Assembly: GCF_014692875.1 (NCBI RefSeq)
Contig: NZ_CP061171.1
Span: 124,001-188,000, forward strand
Length of the DNA stretch: 64,000 nt
Direction: 5' to 3'
Source: Pedobacter riviphilus
GTDB lineage: Bacteria; Bacteroidota; Bacteroidia; Sphingobacteriales; Sphingobacteriaceae
The notes beneath the pieces were generated by a model. That model saw only the letters and a list, made by a program, of their open reading frames with translations, did not search any database and was not told the DNA's origin. Position 1 is the stretch's first letter. Every line of letters begins with the position of its first letter. The translations under genes were made by a program, and so were the position numbers. This document shows, piece by piece, positions 56,717-64,000 of the stretch.

Positions 56717-56914
56717 AAGGTAACCTTAGCTATAGCTAATATTCGCCAATCCTTTACCTTTTAGGTAATAAATTAGGTAACGCCAGGGTAAAGAAAAGGT
56801 AACCGTGGGGTAACCCTGGGGTTAACTTGGTGTACAGAAAGGGTAAATAAAAGGTAAACAAAGGGTAAAGAATAGGTAGAGAAAGGTAAACAAGGGGGTA
56901 GAGAAAGGTAAACA
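56717..56914. repeat. Cluster of GGTAA-type short repeats
   Basis: About a dozen GGTAA or GGTAG units, often within AAAGGTAAAC or AAAGGGTAAA, occur at irregular 9-15 bp spacing on the plus strand. They give a strand-asymmetric purine-rich tract. It could be a degenerate iteron-like array or simple slippage. Confidence 0.5.
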
Positions 56915-57435
56915 ATGTCTTGTCCGTATATAGCTATACAGTTTGCTGAATTAATTTTGAATGGGCTATACAGTCTGTCCGATACTGAAAGTAGTTGACA
57001 GATTTCAACAATTAACCAATAAAACAGTCTTGAGTTGGTAGCCTTTAGTCGATTAAGGGGGAAGGAAGCGTTTGGTGTTATGCGTTTGGCGTGAATCATC
57101 TGGTGCCGAATACCGCATGGTTTGTTACCCTGGATGTAATGAAAGATCTGTATTACAAGAATTTTTGTAAAATTGCTTCAGCTGATGAAGGATCGGTTTC
57201 GCAATAACGCAAAAGGAGCAGGTTGGAGTTGGAAGGAGCTAGTCCGAAGTTGGTTTGTCAATTTAAACAATCAACCGATTAAGCCCGATAACCACCAAAC
57301 CAATGGCAAATGAACCCATGAACTAGCCCTCGGAACCAATAAAAATTATATTGTTGCAGATATAGAATAAATTACCTTTCTTTAGAAAAATAATATTAAA
57401 AAATAGTCCGGAAATTATCCTGGTAGTGTACTAAC

Positions 57436-57816
57436 ATGGCAGAAAAGAAAAAATTTACACTAGAGTACGAAGTTAGATCGTCACCAAGAATATTGTATAG
57501 TTTTATAAGTGAACCAAACGGCTTATCGCAATGGTTTGCGGACGATGTGAATTTCCGCGATCAGGTATATACTTTTACCTGGGACGATGAGCAGCAAAAA
57601 GCAAAACTTGTTTCCGTTAAAGAAAATAAGCTGGTTAAATTTAAGTGGCTGGATGATGAGCCTCAATGTTATTTTGAGATGGAAATTGTGCAGGACGAAC
57701 TAACCAATGATGTTGCCCTCTCGATTACTGATTTTACGACTGATGAGCTTCTGGCAGAGAAAAAATTAATCTGGGATAACCAGATCGATTATCTGATTAG
57801 CGTATTGGGTGCATAA
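57436..57816 (+). CDS. START-like (SRPBCC/AHSA1-type) domain protein
   Basis: The 126-residue protein is one SRPBCC-type domain, starting FTLEYEVRSSPRILYSFISE with the LSQWFADDV turn typical of AHSA1-like members. It probably binds a hydrophobic ligand or protein in the cytosol. It precedes the lptF/lptG-type gene by 30 bp on the same strand. Confidence 0.85.
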   Translation: MAEKKKFTLEYEVRSSPRILYSFISEPNGLSQWFADDVNFRDQVYTFTWDDEQQKAKLVSVKENKLVKFKWLDDEPQCYFEMEIVQDELTNDVALSITDFTTDELLAEKKLIWDNQIDYLISVLGA

Positions 57817-57834
57817 TATTATCTTCGTATTGTT

Positions 57835-57842
57835 TACCTTTG
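57835..57842 (+). promoter_or_regulatory. Promoter -7 element (TACCTTTG) next to the permease start
   Basis: TACCTTTG fits the Bacteroidota TAnnTTTG element and ends only four bases before the GTG start at 57847. If used, transcription would begin at or beside the start codon, giving a leaderless mRNA. Confidence 0.4.
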
Positions 57843-57846
57843 TAGG

Positions 57847-59270
57847 GTGAAAAAAATACATCTTCTATTAATAAAAGCATTTGTGAAGCCATTCATAGCA
57901 ACATTTTTTGTTATGATGTTTATTCTGTTAATGTTTTTTCTATTTAAATGGATTGATGATTTAATTGGAAAAGGTTTCGAATGGTACACCATCCTGGAGC
58001 TGATGTATTACGCCTCGGCGGCCAACGTGTCGATGGCGTTGCCACTATCGGTATTGCTTTCTTCCATCATGACTTTTGGTACACTGGGCGAAAATTATGA
58101 GCTCGTGGCCATTAAATCGGCGGGTATTTCTTTGCAGAAAGCCATGCGCCCCTTATTTGTGGTGATTTTGATGCTCACCATAGCATCCTTCTTTTTTGCC
58201 AACTATATGCTACCCAAAGCCAATCTCAAATTTGGCTCGCTGCTGTACGATGTCAGGAACAAAAAACTTTCATTTTTAATTAAGCCGGGGGTTTTTAATA
58301 ATGCTATTCCAGGTTATGCTATTCGTGTCGATTCTAAAGAAGAAGACGGTACGCTGCATAATATCATGATTTACGATCACCGTGAAAATAACGGTATTCC
58401 GAAAGTAATCCTGGCCAGAGAAGGGAAAATGAATAAAACTGCCGATGGTAAGTTTTTGGTGCTTTACCTTAAAAATGGTGTACAGTATGAAGAGCAGGCT
58501 TCGAAAAACGGTATGTACAACCCAAGGCAGATTTTTACGCGGAACCGTTTTAAAGAAACTTCCCCGCGTTTCGATATGTCGTCTTTTAATGGCAATACTA
58601 CCGATCCGAATGCTTTCGGAAACAGTACACCCATGTTAAACCTGAAAGGGATTGTAAAAAAGCGCGATTCGCTGACGAAACAGTTGGATACGATGAAAAT
58701 GCGCACCATTGCCAACCTCACCAGCAACTTTAAGCAGTTTAATGTAACCAAAGGTTATACCAAGGTAAAAGCCGTTCCGAAAAAGATTGATGATGTAATA
58801 CTGAAGAGTATCCCGAACGGATCGCGGAAACTGGCCCTCGATAATGCAAACAATACGGTGGCGAATATTATGCAGCACGTACCCAACTGGGGCCGCGCCA
58901 AACCGATTTAACCGGCGAAATTATATTTACCACAGTAGAGTACCAGCGTAAATTTACCCTGGCCGCATCTTGTATCCTGTTGTTTTTTATTGGTGCACCA
59001 TTGGGTGCCATTATCAGAAAAGGGGGGATGGGGTTGCCCGTGGTGGTGGCCATTTGTTTCTTCCTGGTATACCACATTATTACTACAGTGGCCGAAAAAT
59101 CGGCACGCGAAGGTAATTTAAACCCGATATTCGGGATGTGGATTGCCGTAATTGTTTTATCGCCGCTGGCAGCCTTTTTAACCTATAAAGCTACAGTAGA
59201 TTCGGCCTTGTTTGATGTAAATTATTACAAGCAGCTGTTCCTTCAGCTGTTTAAAAAGAAGGAAAAATAA
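57847..59270 (+). pseudogene. LptF/LptG-family lipopolysaccharide export permease, split by an apparent frameshift
   Basis: Two frames (57847-58911 and about 58912-59270) give one protein of about 475 residues, the normal family length. The N-terminal part has the first three helices (FIATFFVMMFILLMFFLFKW and following) and the periplasmic domain. The C-terminal part has VEYQRKFTLAAS and LLFFIGAPLGAIIRKGG, the conserved fourth-helix region, and two more helices. The frame changes by one missing base between about 58885 and 58910. LptF/G form the inner-membrane channel moving lipopolysaccharide to the outer membrane and are normally essential, so a sequencing indel is the simpler explanation. 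Confidence 0.85.
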
Positions 59271-59409
59271 GGGCTTTTTCCTTTACTTACAGATGATATT
59301 TTAATCCAAATATTGCTCAATAAGGTTGTACATTTGTACGGGTTATTGTTTGTGGTATAAATCGGTTTTAATATGCCTAACACACCATTTGCCCCATAAT
59401 GTTTATAAA

Positions 59410-60621
59410 ATGCAAACAAAATTAAACACAATAGAAGAGGCCATCGCAGATATAAAAGCTGGTAAAGTGATTATTGTTGTAGATGATGAGAATAGAGAGA
59501 ACGAAGGTGATTTTTTAACGGCAGCCGAAAATGCAACGCCAGAGATCATCAATTTTATGGCAACCTACGGCCGCGGTTTAATCTGTGCGCCCTTAACAGA
59601 AGAACGCTGCAAAGAATTAAACCTGAACCTGATGGTGGGTAAAAATACAGCAGCTTACGAAACTAATTTTACGGTTTCAGTAGACCTGGTTGGACATGGT
59701 TGTACCACCGGGATCTCAGCAAGCGACCGCTCTAAAACCATGCTGGCTTTGGTTAATCCTAAAACCAACCCTGAAGAATTGGGCCGGCCAGGGCATATTT
59801 TTCCTTTAATTGCTAAAGATGGTGGCGTAATCCGTCGTGCCGGCCATACAGAAGCTGCGGTAGATTTAGCGCGTTTAGCCGGCATGAAACCTGCAGGTTT
59901 ATTGGTAGAGATTTTAAAAGAAGATGGCGAAATGGCCAGACTTCCTGATTTATTTAAAATTGCCGAACAGCACCAGTTAAAAATTATATCAATTGAAGAT
60001 TTAATTGCTTACCGTTTAACCATAGATAGTTTGATTAAACAAGAGGTTAGTATTGATTTACCTACCGCTTGGGGCGATTTTAAAATGACAGCTTATACAC
60101 AGTTAGATAATAATGCTACACATTTAGCCATTTCTAAAGGCGAATGGAATGCCAACGAACCTATTTTAGTACGTGTACACAGCTCATGTGTAACTGGCGA
60201 TATCTTCGGGTCGTGCCGCTGCGATTGTGGTCCGCAGTTGCACAAAGCATTAGAAATGATCGAAAAAGAAGGTAAAGGTATAGTGGTATACATGAACCAG
60301 GAGGGTAGAGGTATCGGGCTGATTAATAAATTACGTTCGTATAATTTACAGGATGCTGGTTTTGATACTGTGGAAGCGAATATTAAGTTAGGTTTTAAAG
60401 GCGATGAACGCGATTATGGTGTAGGGGCGCAGATCCTGCGATCGGAAGGGGTGACTAAAATGCGTTTAATGAGTAATAACCCTACCAAAAGAGCAGGTTT
60501 AATTGGTTACGGCTTAGAAGTGGTAGAAAATATTCCGATCGAAATTGCAAGTAACGTACATAACGAACGTTATTTAACCACTAAAAGAGATAAAATGGGC
60601 CATTCGATTATGAAAGGATAA
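59410..60621 (+). CDS. ribBA: Bifunctional 3,4-dihydroxy-2-butanone-4-phosphate synthase / GTP cyclohydrolase II
   Basis: The start at 59410 gives 403 residues. The RibB half (1-205) has [11 protein letters not shown] (25-35) and [17 protein letters not shown]. The RibA half has the zinc-binding [15 protein letters not shown] and the active-site NQEGRGIGL. It catalyses two entry steps of riboflavin synthesis, making dihydroxybutanone phosphate and opening GTP. Both domains have their key residues. A TACATTTG element at 59329-59336 may be its promoter. Confidence 0.97.
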   Translation: MQTKLNTIEEAIADIKAGKVIIVVDDENRENEGDFLTAAENATPEIINFMATYGRGLICAPLTEERCKELNLNLMVGKNTAAYETNFTVSVDLVGHGCTTGISASDRSKTMLALVNPKTNPEELGRPGHIFPLIAKDGGVIRRAGHTEAAVDLARLAGMKPAGLLVEILKEDGEMARLPDLFKIAEQHQLKIISIEDLIAYRLTIDSLIKQEVSIDLPTAWGDFKMTAYTQLDNNATHLAISKGEWNANEPILVRVHSSCVTGDIFGSCRCDCGPQLHKALEMIEKEGKGIVVYMNQEGRGIGLINKLRSYNLQDAGFDTVEANIKLGFKGDERDYGVGAQILRSEGVTKMRLMSNNPTKRAGLIGYGLEVVENIPIEIASNVHNERYLTTKRDKMGHSIMKG

Positions 60622-60625
60622 TTCA

Positions 60626-61068
60626 GTTGGCAGTTAACCGTCTGCAGTTGACAGTTTTGGATTGTATGAACTGAAAATTGCTAATTGAAAACTTATACAA
60701 AACCAACAGTTGAACAGGGTGTTCGATTGTTGGTTTTTTTTGTTTTTTATTGGTCAGAGTCTCGCTGACCCAAAAGATAATTATTCTATTTCATCTTGTT
60801 CACACTGATTAAGTTTCGGTCGGTGGGACACCAACCGATAGGTAAATTAAGTTGGCAGTTAACCGTCTGCAGTTGACAGTTTGGATTGTATGAACTGAAA
60901 ATTGCTAATTGAAAACTTATACAAAACCAACAGTTGAACAGATGTTCGATTATTGGTTTTTTTGTTTTTTATTGGTCAGAGTCTCGCTGACCCAAAAGAT
61001 AATTATTCTATTTCATCTTGTTCACACTAATTAAGTTTCGGTCGGTGGGACACCAACCGATAGGTAAA
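60626..61068. repeat. Two-copy tandem repeat with a 225-bp period
   Basis: The unit at 60626-60850 is repeated at 60851-61068 with only a few single-base differences and small indels. Each unit holds a terminator-type hairpin and GTCGGTGGGACACCAACCGA. The region 60622-61255 has no gene I can support. Confidence 0.9.
60701..60740 (+). terminator. ribBA terminator
   Basis: AACCAACA and TGTTGGTT form a stem with an 18-base loop, followed by a T-run. It sits 80 bp after ribBA. A near copy lies in the second tandem unit. Confidence 0.6.
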
Positions 61069-61255
61069 ACGCCCCCTTCTGAGTACGTCATCCTGAACTT
61101 GTTTTATTAGTTGTGTTTATTGTTTTTAGTGATCTAATAGCTACTTCGTGGTCAGGATCTAAATGATAGATAGTCTATCAAAGAAGATTTCTGGCCCGAA
61201 CCAATGACCAATGTATGAATGACTAATGCCCCCTCAACACTAAGCCCTAATCTCT

Positions 61256-64000
61256 CTACCTCCTTTGGTTCCCTTTGCTTTGATTAATAATCGCTTCTTT
61301 ATTAATCGATTTATTCGTTTTAACAGGGGCCTGGCTTTGCTTTCTTTTCAGGTTTCGGCGGTAAGCACCAGAAATTTTCTGAATAAACTCCTTAAACGTA
61401 TCAAATTGCTGGGTATACACCAAACCAAAAGAGGTTACGTTTGCGGTTGAACTAATCCCGCTGTTTAAGAATATACTTTGTTGCGTAGGTGGTTTATTTG
61501 CCGCTTTTACAGTTAAGCTTCCATCTTTTTTAATCAGGAAAAGTGCCTCAACCTCTCTACCAACATTATCTTTGGAGAAATCGATAACGGTAAAATCGTT
61601 CACACTGTTTCGGTCTACAATACCTGCATTAATAATTAAACGATCGTTAAAGAACTTAAACGATGCATTGGCCTCGCTTAATGAACGTACGTTCAGATCG
61701 ACAAAGTTTAGGTTTAACGAAGAAAGTACGTTGTTAAACTGGTTAAATACCAATTCGGTAGCTGTACTGGTAGCAGTTGAGCTTAGTTGATTCCCAATTG
61801 ATTGCCCGCCATTTCCGGGTGCAAAACTTCTTCTGATAATTAAACTGAAAGCCTGTAGGTTCAGGTTGTTCTGATCGCTGAAATAGGTTTGCAGTTCTTC
61901 CTTAATGGAAGGCTGTGCAGGGAAATTAATATCAAGCTTAATATCGGGTTTTAATAGTAAACCGGTTAGCCCCATTTCTACCTCTGTATTTACCCTTTGG
62001 TTAGCATTGCTGCTGGCATCGCGGTTGGCGGCCTTGTAAAGGTCGTTTAAACTTGCCCTCAAGGCATATACTGCTTTTAAGTTAATCTGTGCGGCAGTAG
62101 GGTTGCCTGTCCAGCGGATGGTTCCACCTTGCCTGATTTCGAATTTTTTGTTAATTACCTCCTGGGCCGTAAAATCGAAACTTCCTGTCTCGATAATATA
62201 ATCGCCAGACATTTCAAAATCGCCGACACTGTTAATGTTTAGGTTCAGCTCGGCATTACCTTTCCCACTTAAATTGCCCAGGGTGGTAAATATATTCGCT
62301 GTGGTATTGGGGTCGATGGTTAATTTAAAGGTTAGGGTTAAACCATCAAAGTTGGTTTTTTTCTTAACCAATACAGTCGAATCGCGGCTCACAAAATTAA
62401 TGAAATCTTTATCCGATACGGTTTCTGAACTGTTTAAAGGCAGGTTAAACACCGTTCCTTTTTCCGTTTTTGCCTTAATATCGATCTTCATCTTGTTGGT
62501 CGGGCCTGTAAATGTAAATACACCTGTGCCGTATGCACGTCCATAATAGATCGAATTGTCTTTTGCGGTCGTATTTAAGGCCATTAAACTGTTGGCATTG
62601 ATTTTTACGGCCAATGTGGGGTAATTGATGTTGTTTAAATCAACCGAACCGGTTGCAGTTGCTTCATGTCCTTCCAGATCGTTCAGCGTAAAATCATCAA
62701 GTTTAATGACGCTGTTGTTTACCTCTACCTTATCGGTAATTACATAAGTAGTTTTAAGGTAGTTTACCATCAGCTGCCCCTTATCTAATGATACAGTTCC
62801 GTTAATTTCTGGTTTATCTAACTTGCCTTTTACCGTTAAATCGGCAGAGATATTGCCTTTTAAATTGGATACCAGTTGTTTAACAAAAGGCTCGAGGATG
62901 GTGAGTTTGCTTTCGTTCATTTTTACAGCGAGGTCGATTTCTTTTTCTTTGAGGTCGAGATTTCCCGTCAGTTTAAAAGTCTCCGAATCGTCGGCCATAA
63001 TGCGTGTAAATACATTAACCTTTTTGCTCTCGTTGTTGTACGATGAGGTATCGGTTAAGGTGCCGATGTAGATATCGTTAAAGTTTAACGAATCGATCTT
63101 TAAATCGTCGGCTACCCGAGGCGCTTTTAATACGCCAAACAAATCGGTTGTGCCGTTAAGGTTTCCGCCCAGTTTAACACCAAAGCCTTTGGTAAAAGGG
63201 TTGAGGGTTTTTAAGTTGAAATCTTTAAAGCCAACACTAATTAAATCTTTAGGGTCTTCCGAAATTAACCCATCAATAATAACCTGCTGCTTTCCGTTGG
63301 TTAAATCGAAATTACTGATTTCGGTTTTACCATTGTTGAGTACGATACGTACTTTCTCCTGGATGCGCCATTCTTCATTATTAATTTTTAAGATCGATGG
63401 CAATACGCTTAATCTTGCCGTTGTATCCTGGTTTTTGGTAAATTCTACCAGCCCGTTTAAATCGAGCTGATTGTCTTCGTCGGCATTCGACATTTTTACG
63501 TTGAAGGCCAAACTGTCGTTCCGCAGGATATTGGAAATGTTTACATCCTTAATAAACAAACTGTCGTTAATCTGCACCCTGTCGGAAGTTACAATCAGTT
63601 GAAGCTGTTGTGTAGTGGTATTTTCATCGAGGATGATATTGTTTACTACAATACCGCTGTATTTTAGTTTCTTTACAAAACCGTTGAGCGTTGCGGTATT
63701 ATTGCGCGAATCGAAATCGCCTGTTAGTGTAGCGCCCTCTTCTAATTCCAGGCCCGGTAGAAATATCTGCGCAAGCGGTTCGAATTTTTTAACCTTCAGG
63801 TTAAATTTAAAGATCTGGTTACTGTGTTTTATAATATCGGTCTTTAGCGAGGGCACATAGGTTTTAGCAATGGTTTTGTAATAAGAAACAATAGAATTTA
63901 AATCGTATTCACCTTTAATGCCGGCATCCAAAATATCTGATCGGATATCGAGCACGCGGCTGGCACCCGTACCGTTGGCTGTTAACTGTACCGAATCTAC
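61256..64000 (-). CDS. TamB-like (DUF490) translocation/assembly module protein, C-terminal part
   Basis: The frame is open to the window's right edge, so at least 914 residues of a larger protein are seen; the start at 63955 (GTG) is only the first possible codon inside the window. The chain is a long series of beta strands with AsmA/TamB-type repeats such as LTVKGKLDKPEINGTVSLDK. The C-terminal TamB block follows, including VEMGLTGLLLKPDIKLDINF. It probably spans the periplasm and helps deliver lipids or proteins to the outer membrane. Confidence 0.9.
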   Translation of the reverse strand, partial: VDSVQLTANGTGASRVLDIRSDILDAGIKGEYDLNSIVSYYKTIAKTYVPSLKTDIIKHSNQIFKFNLKVKKFEPLAQIFLPGLELEEGATLTGDFDSRNNTATLNGFVKKLKYSGIVVNNIILDENTTTQQLQLIVTSDRVQINDSLFIKDVNISNILRNDSLAFNVKMSNADEDNQLDLNGLVEFTKNQDTTARLSVLPSILKINNEEWRIQEKVRIVLNNGKTEISNFDLTNGKQQVIIDGLISEDPKDLISVGFKDFNLKTLNPFTKGFGVKLGGNLNGTTDLFGVLKAPRVADDLKIDSLNFNDIYIGTLTDTSSYNNESKKVNVFTRIMADDSETFKLTGNLDLKEKEIDLAVKMNESKLTILEPFVKQLVSNLKGNISADLTVKGKLDKPEINGTVSLDKGQLMVNYLKTTYVITDKVEVNNSVIKLDDFTLNDLEGHEATATGSVDLNNINYPTLAVKINANSLMALNTTAKDNSIYYGRAYGTGVFTFTGPTNKMKIDIKAKTEKGTVFNLPLNSSETVSDKDFINFVSRDSTVLVKKKTNFDGLTLTFKLTIDPNTTANIFTTLGNLSGKGNAELNLNINSVGDFEMSGDYIIETGSFDFTAQEVINKKFEIRQGGTIRWTGNPTAAQINLKAVYALRASLNDLYKAANRDASSNANQRVNTEVEMGLTGLLLKPDIKLDINFPAQPSIKEELQTYFSDQNNLNLQAFSLIIRRSFAPGNGGQSIGNQLSSTATSTATELVFNQFNNVLSSLNLNFVDLNVRSLSEANASFKFFNDRLIINAGIVDRNSVNDFTVIDFSKDNVGREVEALFLIKKDGSLTVKAANKPPTQQSIFLNSGISSTANVTSFGLVYTQQFDTFKEFIQKISGAYRRNLKRKQSQAPVKTNKSINKEAIINQSKGNQRR

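Larger units (their letters stand above)
56155..57435. other. Gene-free region right of the integrase
   Basis: It holds the right island repeat and a purine-rich GGTAA cluster, both listed separately. A 108-codon minus-strand frame (56773-57099) is a by-product of the repeat cluster and is not called. I see no other gene. Confidence 0.6.

Noticed and set aside
56717..56914. The GGTAA cluster as a CRISPR array
   Set aside because: Units are only 5-10 bp, spacing is irregular, there are no unique spacers of constant length, and no cas genes are in the window.
56773..57099. 108-codon minus-strand frame right of the island
   Set aside because: It is mainly the reverse reading of the GGTAA repeat cluster and lacks protein-like features.

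Overview
The window looks like chromosomal DNA of a Bacteroidota bacterium, most likely Pedobacter or a close Sphingobacteriaceae relative. The reasons are two SusC/SusD pairs, a hybrid two-component regulator with propeller repeats, Bacteroidota-type TAnnTTTG promoter elements, AT-rich spacers and a TamB/LptF/RibBA housekeeping block. The genus is inferred; no rRNA is present.

Left part (1-10.8 kb): a partial thioredoxin-fold protein, a secreted alpha/beta hydrolase, a GNAT acetyltransferase, a Crp/Fnr-type regulator, small secreted proteins and a Dyp-type peroxidase. From 6.7 to 20.5 kb lies a polysaccharide utilisation locus: a divergent hybrid two-component sensor/regulator, then a GH88 unsaturated glucuronyl hydrolase, SusC, SusD, a beta-helix polysaccharide lyase and a formylglycine sulfatase. 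Lyase, GH88 and sulfatase together point to a sulfated, uronic-acid-containing glycan (glycosaminoglycan- or ulvan-like). A 40-bp sequence shared by the two upstream regions is a candidate binding site for the regulator. A second SusC/SusD pair without enzymes lies on the opposite strand (21-25.7 kb).

Middle part (26-37 kb): accessory and metabolic genes. They include an AraC regulator with two NAD(P)-dependent reductases, bracketed by 80-bp direct repeats; a leucine-rich-repeat protein; a HxlR regulator divergent from DoxX and pirin genes with a striking operator; the 3' remnant of an SDR gene; a secreted HEATH-type metallopeptidase candidate; and a Gfo/Idh/MocA oxidoreductase.

Defence region (37-56.5 kb): an AAA+ ATPase/subtilisin pair matching the IetAS defence system, a HEPN-zinc-ribbon protein, transposase debris and three AbiTii-domain paralogues, one broken by an in-frame stop. 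An elongator-type tRNA(CAU) follows, carrying an 8.4-kb integrative island bounded by 153-bp perfect repeats. The island encodes a tyrosine integrase, a RepA-like ATPase, an XRE regulator with a perfect palindromic operator, and a DNA methyltransferase directly followed by a DGQHR-domain protein with a nuclease-like N-terminus. That pair is the best candidate here for a little-described anti-phage or modification system.

Right part (57.4-64 kb): conserved housekeeping genes, namely a START-like protein, an LptF/LptG permease, bifunctional RibBA, a 225-bp tandem duplication, and the C-terminal part of a very large TamB-like protein running off the window. Three long conserved genes (two-component regulator, lyase, LptF/G) are each split by an apparent one-base loss. 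That pattern suggests indel errors in the assembly as much as real pseudogenes.
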